A stretch of DNA of 64,000 nt. It comes from Usnea hakonensis (Eukaryota; Ascomycota; Lecanoromycetes; Lecanorales; Parmeliaceae). The notes under the pieces were generated by a model, which was not told where the DNA came from, ran no database searches, and worked only from the letters and a program-made list of their open reading frames with translations. Within the stretch, counting starts at the first letter, position 1. Every line of letters begins with the position of its first letter. This document shows positions 54,172-64,000 of this stretch, in pieces. Made by a program: the position numbers and the translations under genes. The stretch lies in contig BLJB01000235.1 in assembly GCA_013423325.1 (NCBI GenBank), positions 1 to 64,000 on the forward strand. The letters are read 5' to 3'.

Positions 54172-55094
54172 ATGGCCGGCTTTTTCAAGGTTATCTATGA
54201 CTGGTTGCTGCGAACTTTCTGGTATGTCGCTCGGTAGTAGCTTGCGTGTCGACCGTCGAGATCCACTTCACCGCATTCCGTCGTAGGAGACGCACCGTTG
54301 TGCCAGTGCCATGCTGCAGTATCCGGCTGGCGTTTGCATATCGAGGGTAACGTTGACACTTCCATTCCATTAGGGCAACAGAGATGGATGTAACTATGAT
54401 TGGTCTGCAAAACGCCGGCAAGACTTCTCTCTTGAGAGTCCTTGCGGTAAGGCTCAAAAATCAAGTGCTCGGAGAATTGCTGATGTGATCCTCGCCAGGG
54501 TGGAGAATTTACCATAGAGTAGGTCAACATTCATTCCCTACAGATCCATGCAAGTCCCCTGGTCTGACGTAACCCCTAAAAGCTCCATCCCAACGGTGGG
54601 CTTCAATATGAAACGAGTACAGAAAGGTCACGTCACCCTCAAATGGTAGGTCTCTCACTTATCCTTACATAGATGATGGGGCCTAACGTTCCTGTAGCTG
54701 GGATCTCGGCGGTCAGCCTAGATTTCGGTCCATGTGGGAGCGATATTGTCGGGGAGTCAACGCGATTGTGTGGGTACGCCATCTGACGCGATGATGAAAC
54801 GATCCTGATACCATGCACAGATACATCGTGGATGCGGCAGATAAGGCTGCCATGCCAGTAGCGATGGAAGAACTCCACGCCTTGCTTGAAAAGCCGGTTT
54901 TGGACGGAATACCTTTGCTCGTCCTGGGCAATAAGTCTGATCTGCCCGATAAACTATCGGTTGACGAGTTGATCGAAGCACTGAACATGAAAGCCATCTC
55001 CCACCGCGAAGTCAGCTGCTATGGAATCAGTGCCAAAGAAGAAACGAATCTCGATGCTGTCTTGGAATGGCTGATTAACAAGACCGCCCACTGA
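54172..55094 (+). CDS. ARL8: Arf-like small GTPase Arl8
   Basis: Six exons: 54172-54221, 54374-54446, 54499-54518, 54583-54645, 54698-54769, 54821-55094 (183 aa). Introns of 152, 52, 64, 52 and 51 bp all preserve frame. The protein starts MAGFFKVIYDWLLRTFW (amphipathic N-terminal helix), then P-loop GLQNAGKTSLL, switch I TIDSIPTVGFNMKRV, the WDLGGQPRFRSMWERYCRGV block of switch II, NKSDLP and CYGISAKEETNLDAVLEWL. This order and the W.DLGGQ..FR signature are Arl8 specific. Arl8 sits on late endosome/vacuole (lysosome) membranes in animals and plants; the same is inferred here. Confidence 0.95.
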
Positions 55095-55974
55095 GGAGAG
55101 GGTATGAGGGAAACGTATGACCTACGACAATGCTATGCACGAATGACAACGACATCTATTACGAGTTGAGCCTTCATGACGGTGACGAAGCAATGAGAAG
55201 ATGCATGCCAGCAATGGCAAGATAAATTTTCAACGCTCGGGGCGAATTTTCCTCTCAGCTTTACGGTGGATCTCCTTTTCTTCCCGTTACCCTTTGGGCG
55301 CGCTTCGTGAATGTGGCGGAGTGCGCTTTTGGAACGATGTTTGGGGCTTTGCATGTAAAACAGCTAAGCGAGTTTGTGGGAGGACCCGATGCTCCTATGG
55401 TATAAATATCAAAAAGCAGGATAATTGGGTAGGCTCAATCGCCCATGGATCAGAACACTGCCGTCTTGACTTTACAAAATGTGTAAAAAAATGTAGAGAT
55501 TTTGAAGAAAGGAGAAATGGTATACGTCGCAAAAGATTTCATCGACAACAAACGGGGAATGCGCTGGCTAGCCGCAATATTCCCTGCCAGTGAGATACGT
55601 TAGCGCTCTCGACAAAGATGCACGCTAGGGAAGCGTAGTTTACAGAGCTAGACTCCTTCTGGCCGCATGATGACAACAGGCGAGCAAAGCCCTGATCTTG
55701 CGTGGCCTACGCCACTTCCATGAATGAGTTACTTGAGTGCCACAAAAAGGCTCAAAGAACCCCCCATTGCTACATAAATGGAAAATCGGTAGATCCATAC
55801 GTCCATATCTCATTACTTTATCGTATCCTTAAGTCGAGATAGAGCAAGGCAGCCCGTCTCAACCCTCTTCCTCCGCGCCGCTTATTGACCGCTCGATTTC
55901 ACCATCCACCTATCTGTCTTTTCGACTCACGTACGATTCACATTTCATCGACCAACACTTACAGCGACACCACG
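55095..55974. other. Intergenic between ARL8 and the Rcr-like gene
   Basis: About 880 bp. The last 150 bp before 55975 is pyrimidine-rich and likely the promoter/5' UTR of the Rcr-like gene. A 130-codon frame (55201-55593) has no recognisable domain and many unusual Cys; not supported. Confidence 0.45.
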
Positions 55975-56671
55975 ATGGCAATCATCCCTAGATTCTCCAA
56001 GTACGTCTTCTAAGATAGGAGCCTTTGCGATGTTCCTGTTATTGGTCAAGCATTCGAGATTAATCCTATTCTAGCAACTGCAATAATGATATCGAAGATG
56101 ATTGCAATTATGGGTACAACAGTCCCTGGTACAACTATGGGAGATGGTAAAATGCCTTGAAAAGAAGCCTGCGAAAGAATCAGAGACTTATATCCTTTAG
56201 GATACTTCTGGCTGCGATTGTGATTGGAGCTTTCCTCATATTCGTGATTTTCTCGTAAGCCGGCGACACTTTATATGGGATCAACAGAGCCATGCGTACT
56301 GACACCCGCTCAGTTGCATCACAGCACGCCGACGTCGTCGTTTTGGTCGCTCGCCCTACCGTGGTACGGGTTGGGCTGCAGGCGCGACACCAGCGGGCCA
56401 CGCTCCGGCACAATACACCGGCGCACCACCTCAGCCTTATTATGCCAACAACAACAACCAAGCACCGCCTGTGTACTCTCCTCCCATCTCAAACCAGGGA
56501 TACTACAATCAAGACCACCAACATAATCAAGGCTATTTCGGTGGTCAACAGCAAGGTGTGGAATTGCAGCAGCCTCAAAGCGCCTACCAAGGCGGAGAGC
56601 GCGTGTATGACTACGCACCTCCTGTGGGTCCTCCGCCAGGGAAGAGTGGTGGGGATGGAATTATCAGATGA
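55975..56671 (+). CDS. Rcr-type membrane protein (chitin synthesis / Congo red resistance family)
   Basis: Four exons: 55975-56000, 56075-56146, 56201-56254, 56314-56671 (169 aa). All frames join. The N-terminal part is short and Asn/Tyr-rich (lumenal). One membrane helix follows (WILLAAIVIGAFLIFVIF), then an immediate CITARRRRRFGRSPYRGTGW basic stretch and a Pro/Gln/Tyr-rich cytosolic tail with PPxY-like motifs (PPVYSPP). This is the architecture of yeast Rcr1/Rcr2, adaptors that recruit Rsp5 through PY motifs and affect chitin deposition and vacuolar sorting. The family's single-pass plan and RRRRR boundary make it clear; specific function here is inferred. Confidence 0.85.
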
Positions 56672-57543
56672 TCAGAGGCGCACAAAGGCCGGTTTGGAAA
56701 TTGATAGATCCAACAATGGTGTTGGTATTGTCTCAAACGAATTGACATAAGAGTACGAAGAAGCATTGCACTTTTCACAAATACGTTCTAACGCTCTATG
56801 CATTAATTCTATGCCCTTATCTTTCCACAGTCGCCATCCTTTAAGATTGATTTGCTTGTAGTGTACCACATGCGTCGACATTCTGGCGGCGTGTTATCAT
56901 GACTGGTCCCCCCAATCATGACGCCCCGTCTTCTGATGAACGAAGGACGCGAAAGAGTGAGATTCTCAACGGCAAGAACAAATGACTATAAACCCTTGGA
57001 TCGTCTTCCAGTGTCCTGCATGTTTACCTAGCTCCGAGACCTGCACTGAAAATAAGACCATGAGCAAGAGCCAAGTCCTGCTGATATGTCAAGAGTACAG
57101 AAAATTCGATGGTAGGGATCCCTACCGTGCTCTCCGGAAGGATATTAAGAGGCTGTTTGTCTGGGTCTCTACTTTGGCTTTTGCCCTTCATTGTAGATAC
57201 ACGCGAGGCATAGTCAACGCAAACTGTCTTTCACTCTGGACGTATCCTTTAATAGTGAAAATTCCCTTCAGACTCCTTTGAAGCTCGAAATTAATGAAAA
57301 TGCCGTGGAGGTGTAGTAGAGAAAAATGTTCCCTGGACACATCCGACGCCACAGTGGCAAAGTGTGGCTCAAAAACTCTAAATCTAAATTACTTCCGCAG
57401 TTGCCTGAACACATACAAACAAAGAAATCCGCGCTTTCAATCATAGCATTTCTTGACCTCTGCAACAAAAACGCTGCCTTCTCACCAACCCCTCGCATTT
57501 AGAAAGAAAAAAGCGAGGGAACGCTTTGCCCTAGGTCACGACC
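56672..57543. other. Intergenic between the Rcr-like gene and SRC1
   Basis: About 870 bp with only short unsupported frames. The part near 57,543 should hold the SRC1 promoter. Confidence 0.45.
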
Positions 57544-59749
57544 ATGGCTTCATTAGAGGATGACCTCGCATACCTCTCACCATCCTTCGACCCTGCGTCT
57601 CTCACCATGCCACGATTACGAAACATCTTAATGTCAAACGATATTCCTTACCCAGCTTCAGCCAAGAAGCCGCAACTTGTTGACATCTTCACTCAAGAGC
57701 TCAAGCCCAAGGCGCGCAAGATATTAGCTGCCCGGGACCGGGTGAGACGTACAAGTAGAGGCATTACCGACATGCCGAGCAGTCAAGAAGGGACCCTGAA
57801 TGGCGACGTTGATGACGACGCCAGCTCTATGCTACCCCCGCCTGTGCCTGATACTCCAAGGCAAAGGAAGCCACGTAAGAGCACACGTCATTCCGTGGAG
57901 CCAACCATGTCGAATACTTCCGCCACTACACAGGCACCCAATGGACTCAGAAGCTCTAGTAAACATGCCCGGCAATCGGACACTGAACTAGACTTAGAAG
58001 CAACACGTCCATACGTGCGGAAAAGCCGCAAGAGCGAATCTATACCCATCGTCAAAATTGAGAACCCAGAAGATACGCCAGTGCGACCGTCAATGAGAGG
58101 TGGGGTTTTCAGCGACGAGAACCCGTTCCAGAGCGGGAGCTCCCCTGTAGGCTCAGAGGATAATAGACGGAAGAGCGGTGGTAAAAGTAGCGATAAGAGA
58201 AAGAGCTCGTCCAACAGACGGAAGACGGAGAGAATTCCGTCTTCGTCAAAGCAGCACGATGGAATAGTAGTCCCGACTTCCAGAACTTTCACACTCCCAG
58301 TATCAAGGCAGAAGCAGTCCTCTAGCGAAGACGAGCCAAACGATGGCATCGAGGCTGGTGAGGAATTCACAGCCGAAGAACAGCTGGACTTGGTTCGAGA
58401 GCGTGCGGCAGACGGTGAGGTGGACATTCGACCACCCCGGAAGAGCAAGCGGCCACACCGATCTCGCGTGATTCCTAGGTCTGCGCCATGGGTAGTCTTC
58501 ACGGCTCTGCTTGGAGGTTATGCTATATGGTGGCGTCAGGAAAAGCTGGCTGTTGGCTATTGTGGTATCGGCAGGCCATCCTACGCTCTGTCGAGCGTCC
58601 AAATACCTGAATGGGCCGAGGTACTGCAGCCGACATGCGAACCTTGCCCTCAGCACGCAGTCTGCTATCAAGGAATGGAGGCCAAATGTGAGAACGACTT
58701 CATTCTACAGCCACACCAACTATCTTTAGGCGGACTAGTGCCATTGCCGCCATCATGCGAGCCGGACGGCGAAAAGGCTCGACGGGTCAAAGCTGTGGCC
58801 GATAGAGCCGTAGAAAAACTGAGGGAGCGTAAAGCGCAGGCTGAATGTGGGACTTTGCAGGATAGCAAAGGTAAAGTTGTATCTGCAGTAATTGACGAAG
58901 AAATTTTGAAGCAAGAAGTGGGAAAAAAGAGAAGACGAAATATGGATGCTGCAGAATTCGAAGATCTGTGGAAGGGTGCCATCGGCGAAATAAAAGGGAG
59001 AGAAGAGGTGATTGCCTCGTCTGATGGGTAGGTCTTCTTTCCTCTGCACTTGCCGACCCTTCTCGCATGATCTCCGTGCTTGTCAGAAAATACCACCAAC
59101 ATCTGACCAAGAAACTAATCAGATACCTCATCCCCCCCACAGAACACACCTCCATCTCAGCAGCACCTCTCTCGCCAATATCCCCTTCTCCTGCGCCATC
59201 AAAAGATCGGCGCGACTCACGCTGGCGAGATATAGATTCTTTGTTTCCATCATAACGCTTTCCAGCATTGCCCTTCTCTATATTCGCTCACGTGTTCTCA
59301 CGTCCCGTAGCGACACAGCTCGGGTTCCCTCGCTAGTCGCCACTACTTTGGACCGTCTCGCTACGCAAGCCGCTTTGCATACCAGGGGAGATGCAGCCGA
59401 AAGCTGGATCAGTGTAGGGCAGCTACGGGATGACGTTCTTCGGCGCGAATTCAGCGATCAAAGGCGCGAAAGTTTGTGGAAACGAGTGCGAGCAGTGGTG
59501 GAAAGAAACGCAAATGTAAGAGCCAGCGTCCGAGAGGGTCGGGGTGGGGACGTGTCACGGGTGTGGGAATGGGTCGGCAGTGTCGGACTGCTCGAAGATG
59601 CTGCATGGAATGGTGGTGCAAATAAGAGGGTGAGTTTTGGGCCTGTGGTCGAGGGGCTGCCTGACGAAATGCCGACATTTATGGAGGGGAGAGAAGGACG
59701 GGCGATGGTGGAGAAGAGGAAATGGGACGAGGGAAGACCTGTCTACTAA
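57544..59749 (+). CDS. SRC1: Src1/Heh-type inner nuclear membrane protein (LEM-like and MSC domains)
   Basis: Two exons, 57544-59027 and 59143-59749 (696 aa). The N-terminal HeH/LEM-like fold spans about residues 1-55 (LAYLSPSFDPASLTMPRLRNILMSNDIPYPASAKKPQLVDIF, read as two helices). A Ser/Arg/Lys-rich disordered region with nuclear localisation signals (KSRKSESIP, SDKRKSSSNRRK) follows. The first membrane helix is at APWVVFTALLGGYAIWW, then a lumenal segment with paired Cys (CEPCPQHAVCYQG). The second helix at RYRFFVSIITLSSIALLYI is followed by the Man1-Src1 C-terminal (MSC) domain: TLDRLATQAALH, WISVGQLRDDVLR, WKRVRAVVERNANVRASVR. The 115-bp intron with a C8 pyrimidine tract rebuilds SSDGTHLHL. 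Such proteins tether telomeres/rDNA to the nuclear rim. Confidence 0.93.
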
Positions 59750-60947
59750 CGGAACAGTCAATCGATTCAGAGCTGGCAGGGCACAAAGGAGTACCGTGAT
59801 TCAGAGACCTTGGAACACGGAAGCCTCTGAGCCCCGTACTATGGCAGTTCTTTGCTTGGAGTCTGACGCGTATTCGATCACATGATTCGTGTTAGTGCAT
59901 TGAGGTACATTATTAGTCTTAATTTTTGCTCTACTTCATTTGCCCATGAGTAAGAATAAGAGCAAGAGTATTCATTGATCGTTTAGCCATACGAGAGTAC
60001 CTAGGATCCTGTAGATGAATACTATTAATGAAAACGACGACAACAGCAACAAGAAGCACCTCAAAGCCTTTTTCTCCTTGATCCAATACCATGTTGGCAG
60101 TCTTTCGATGAGGAGAGTTGAATTCTCATTCCCATTCATGTATGATCGGACAGAGGAGAATAGTGTCAGTAGGTTGTACGCGTAGGATGAGCCTATGGAT
60201 TTCATTTCTCGGATTGAGCTGACATCCGATTGGTATCCTACTTGATACTTCTTCCGTCTCGGCATCAATTCTTGACAAGTCTTCAGTGTAATAGGAAGAC
60301 GAAAAGCACTTGCAGCCATTGTGTTCTATCCTCCAGTCTCTGGACTAGGTTCGATCTAGAGTAGACGCCATCAATAGCCTCTCTGCTTCTTTCTGACCCG
60401 CAACCTTCGTCTCCATATAATGTGACTTTGAATTACCTTGATTGTCTGTGCTTGAAGCCACTGCATAACTTCTTCAATGCGCAGTCGCTCTCTGTCCTTT
60501 GGTGCACTTGCAGATATTTGTCAGACCGCGAGACGAGATACTTAGGTTACCATGTCCTCAGCAGAGCTACATCCTGAGAATACTGGTAACCCTCAGGATG
60601 TGCACCTAGCAGCGGATCTGGAGATGAACCCTGCAGCTACAATGCAAAGGGATTCGAGCACTGTATGGCGATATCTACTCTCAGCTCCTCTGATTTGCAT
60701 AGCTATTTGTTCCAATCTACCTACGCCTTGCATCTGCGTATTCTATCTGCGTACTCATGGTACGGAATCCTTGATTCGGGGAAGGGGAGTATGATGGGGC
60801 AGATTGAATTCAGATTCACGACTTTCCTACGTTATTTCTCCCGTTTGTTCATGAGCTACTTCTCGGCCCTATCGTATGGTTCCTGCTTTCTTCATGGAAA
60901 CATCAGAGGTGATTCATTTACTGACGTTGCGGTCGTGATATGGCAGA
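59750..60947. other. Long intergenic stretch before the trehalase-like gene
   Basis: About 1.2 kb. A 115-codon minus-strand frame (59972-60319) has a hydrophobic segment near its C-terminus but no family features. A plus-strand ATG frame at 60552-60794 (MSSAELHPENTGNPQD.., low complexity) could be a first exon of the trehalase gene, but no convincing splice path was found. Confidence 0.4.
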
Positions 60948-63181
60948 ATGGTGCTGTGAACGTTGAAAAGGGAGACAAACCTTTGCAGCAACAGAGTAAA
61001 ACAGCTTTTATTCACATCGCTATAATTTCTTCAAAAGGAGCAGAGGGGCTAATACTTTTGAGGGAGATACAGTCGACGTCGCTGGTACCGAAGGCAAGCT
61101 GATAGTGCCAGTGAATACCACGAAAGAAGAACTCTTGCGGAGGGAAGACATAGATGGAGACGGGTTGATAACGGTCGACGACCGCGGACCAAAGGTGTGT
61201 CTCCCGCTCATGCTCTCTATGTGTAGATCGGAAAGGATGTCAAGTTAATTGTTGGTCCCAGTCTTTCATATTGAGAGCTCTAAGGCAGGATCGAATCCGA
61301 GAGCTTGAGGTTAAGGGTACGTATTATCTCGCAAATTTCCTGCAAGAACTGTTCCTGGCGCAGACGAGGGGGATGGAGTATCTGGAAGTCGACATGGAAA
61401 AGATCACCGAGAACCCAGTAGATCGTCTCCAGCGATTGATTCAATGTAGCTGGTGGAACAAATTGGAAAGGAACATCGACCGCTCTGGCATTGCTCTTGC
61501 AGCAAGAGATCCTAAGGCTTGCCATGGCGCAGAGTCTCGCCCAAGAATATATGTACCACATAGTGTACCACTGCAGCACGCATACTATTCGAAGCTTGCG
61601 CAGGAGAGGCCAGACATGAATTTGGATGTGCAATGGCTCCCAACAAGCGATATCACAGCTGATTTCATCAGGAGTCTGAATGGAAAGCCTGGTATTCTGG
61701 CGCTTGAAATGGAAGAAAGCGACTCAAGTGGGCGCAAAGGACTCGTTGGTCTCCCATTCATTGTGCCCGGGGGACGTTTCAACGAGCTTTATAATTGGGA
61801 CAGCTGCTTCTGTGCTACGTCGATGCTAGAGACGCATCCATATATTGTCAAGTCGATTCTACGACATTTCATCTTCGAGATCAAGCACTATGGCAAAATC
61901 CTCAATGCGAACCGCTCGTACTACCTTGGTAGAGCGCAGCCACCTTTCCTTACAGATCTAGCCTTGAAAGTTTACACAGCGACGGCACATGAGCCTGGAT
62001 CCGAGGAACTTCTCAAGCTGGCGATTCTCGCCGCAATGAAAGAGTATTACAGCTACTGGATGACAGCTCCCCGATATGACGAAGACACTGGACTCACTAG
62101 ATACAGACCCATTGGAATTGGCATGCCTCCAGAAGTCGAATCGAATGCTTTTGACCATATATTGGAATCTTACGCTAAAAAACACAACATGACAATAAGT
62201 GAGGTCGGAAAGGCGTACACCAATGGCATTATCCAAGAGCCTGGGCTTGATAATTTCTTTCTCCATGACAGATCACTCAGGGAAAGTGGCCATGATACGT
62301 CAAATCGACTGGTGGGAGTCTGCGCAGACCTAGCAACGATTGATTTGAATTGTCTGCTCTATCGGTACGAGATTGATATTGCGGAGACGATTCGAACAAT
62401 CTTTTCGGACACACTTCAAGTGCCAGCTGAATTTTGTGCTCCTGGTCAAGCCGTTGACCATTCCGAGTCGTCGGGGGCTTGGGAATCGTTTGCAAGAAAG
62501 AGGAAACAATCGATTGACAGATATATGTGGAATGAGGAGAAACATCTCTACTTTGATTACAACACAGTGACGAAGCAACAAACAGGGTATGAGACGGTGA
62601 CAAGCCTCTGGGCTCTTTGGTCGGGCGTAGCTAGTCCGCATCAAGCGGCTCTGCTCGTTGAAAGGGGTCTTCCGAAATTTGAGTGTGTGGGTGGCCTCTC
62701 TTCGACTACAGAGGCTTCTCGTGGCCTCGTCAATGCAGCGAACCCTCAGAAGCAATGGGATTATCCTAATGGATGGGCTCCTCATCAAATATTAGCTTGG
62801 GATGGCTTGAAGAAATATGGCTACGACAAGGAGGCCGAGAGGCTCGCCTACCGCTGGCTCCACATGATTACTGGGATCTTCGCAGACTTCAATGGTACTG
62901 TGGTGGAGAAGTACGACGTCACGCAGCTCAAGAACTCGCATAGGGTAGGGGCAGAGTACGGGAACCAGGGACTGAACTTCAAGTATGCTCCAGAGGAAGG
63001 GTGAGTCGCATAGGTCCTTATGACATGGTTGGGAATACGTATGCTGATCTGAGGATGCAGCTTTGGATGGACCAACGCAAGTTATCTGCATGGCCTCTCC
63101 CTCCTCAATTCAGATATGGGTCGCGCTCTAAAAGAGGGTGTATCCTACGAGGTCTTTGCCAAAGAAGAACAAAGAGCTTGA
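60948..63181 (+). CDS. Neutral-trehalase-like GH37 enzyme
   Basis: Exons 61005-61194, 61262-63000, 63061-63181 are firm; the first exon (60948-60955, ATG plus 5 nt, 49-bp intron) is tentative. That model gives 685 aa. The start region (HRYNFFKRSRG..TFEG) matches neutral trehalases. An EF-hand-like loop DIDGDGLITVDD follows. Both GH37 signatures are present, PGGRFNELYNWDSC at about residue 235 and QWDYPNGWAP at about 564. Other blocks are EIKHYGKILNANRSYYL, RESGHDTSNR, VVEKYDVT, AEYGNQGLNFKYAPEEGFGWTNASYLHGL. It hydrolyses trehalose to glucose in the cytosol. It lacks the RRxS-containing linker that PKA targets in Nth1, and the signature Tyr after WDS is Cys. It is probably a divergent paralog. 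Confidence 0.85.
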
Positions 63182-63592
63182 CTGGAAGCGCAGGAGATGT
63201 GCTCGAGTCTGTACCGGGCTTGTACACTTTTAAACTGTGTCACTTCAGGATGTCTAAACGCTTTGATGGACACATCTTAATAGTCATAAGTGGACTAGAG
63301 ACAAGTTGGATAAACTCGCAAGCGTTGTGAGATAAATAGTATCGGATAAGAGTTCATCTCCTTCGTAGCTCAATTTTCGTTATATAAGCACGGATGCTCG
63401 ACAATTTGTTACCGGCCCTCGCAAAACATATCCTTTGTTCACTTCCAATCTTGGGCGTGCGATAATATATCTAAGCTCCCCATCTCCTAGGTTGCTGCTT
63501 CCCCGTCTGCTGTTCCCTTTCAAAACTAGCGGACCTTTATTCTCTTCGCTTGCGTCTCACCACCTCCCGCTCCATTTCTTTTCTCTCTCCTT
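63182..63592. other. Intergenic, convergent 3' ends
   Basis: About 410 bp between the trehalase-like gene (+) and the small minus-strand gene. Nothing was recognised. Confidence 0.45.
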
Positions 63593-63936
63593 TCAAGATC
63601 TCAAGGTCAGCATGTGATTGAACTGTGCACCTAAACTGTCGACGCAGGTCTGAGAAGTACAAGACTCTCGGATTGTTTTTTACAACTCCAAGTCATACAG
63701 GATTCGGGAACAAGGGGCTCAAAGAATTGAATCTTTACCTCATCGCGTAAACGATTCTCCAGCGCATCATGGGCCTTGTTGCACTCCTGTCTGTACTCGT
63801 CGCTGTTCTTTTGACCGCTAGCTGTGCCTGGCTGGATTGATGTAGAAGTGGTGGAAACAGGGTTCTTGCCGTCTGCGGTATTGAGCTTGGAAGAGCCCAA
63901 GATGTTGAAAGCAGAGTCTTTTGGGTTGGAGGCCAT
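63593..63936 (-). CDS. Small unrecognised protein with one intron
   Basis: Minus-strand exons 63936-63739 and 63649-63593 (84 aa); an 89-bp GTAAAG..CTCAG intron in phase 0. The N-terminal half is Ser/Thr/Asn-rich and likely disordered (MASNPKDSAFNILG). The C-terminal part is helical and charged, DEYRQECNKAHDALENRLRD then TCVDSLGAQFNHML, with two Cys 18 residues apart. Splicing turns an abrupt read-through tail into a compact helical end, which favours the model. I do not recognise the family. The gene lies near the window edge, so upstream regulatory DNA is truncated. Confidence 0.55.
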
Positions 63937-64000
63937 GTTGGGAAATTGTGCTCTGGGGATGTGGAAGCATGGATGTTTGGCACGAACGAGGGGAAGCTGC
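63937..64000. other. Window edge upstream of the last gene
   Basis: Only 64 bp of 5' sequence is visible. A second minus-strand frame (63735-63983) overlaps the small gene in another frame and looks like a shadow. Confidence 0.4.

Noticed and set aside
59972..60319. 115-codon minus-strand frame with a hydrophobic stretch
   Set aside because: It starts at ATG, but composition looks random, there is no family feature or splice context, and the single hydrophobic stretch can arise from an AT-rich strand.

Overview
The window is nuclear DNA of a filamentous ascomycete (Pezizomycotina; a leotiomycete-like fungus is my guess from the look of the proteins, untested). The evidence is the many short introns (mostly 45-90 bp, GT..AG, CTAAC/CTGAC-type branch sites), fungal-only genes (eisosome Pil1, Ssr4, Rcr, Src1/Heh, Nab2, Rtg2), and a block of AT-rich DNA with almost no CpA/TpG and abundant TpA, which is the scar of repeat-induced point mutation (RIP).

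Region 1 (1 to about 9,640) is a RIP-destroyed transposon island. Reading through the mutations, a Ty3/gypsy retrotransposon with a chromodomain lies on the minus strand between two 193-bp LTRs (1554-1746 and 8976-9168). RT, RNase H-side, integrase and chromodomain segments can be recognised in order. It sits inside an older element whose zinc-knuckle region is readable on the plus strand near 1124-1290. A G-rich tandem repeat (9644-9740) marks the change to normal gene DNA.

Region 2 (about 9,740 to 64,000) is ordinary gene-dense euchromatin with about 20 protein genes. In order: an MFS transporter (+), Pil1-like eisosome protein (-), a doubtful small ORF (+), SWI/SNF-RSC subunit Ssr4 (-), RED-like splicing factor (+), secreted GH128 glucanase (+), COMPASS WD40 subunit Swd3/WDR5 (-), Isc1 phospholipase C (+), N-recognin Ubr1 (-), PYM (+), Hem14 (-), Nab2 (-), proteasome beta5 Pre2 (+), a 14-exon MFS anion:cation symporter (+), Rtg2 (+), Pol I subunit RPA135 (-), Arl8 GTPase (+), Rcr-type membrane protein (+), Src1/Heh inner nuclear membrane protein (+), a neutral-trehalase-like GH37 enzyme (+) and a small unrecognised two-exon gene (-). 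They are housekeeping genes in alternating orientation rather than a pathway cluster; several pairs share divergent promoters or closely abutting 3' ends. Exon structures were derived by hand from splice signals and reading-frame or family continuity.

The most unusual signal is in the second MFS gene (44426-47167). It has 13 introns, several about 120-145 bp long against about 50 bp for its neighbours. Two of the long introns are clearly related in sequence (shared 15-nt start and 19/22 central box) and two more share their 3' boxes. That is the signature expected of introner-like elements, i.e. introns spread as mobile units.
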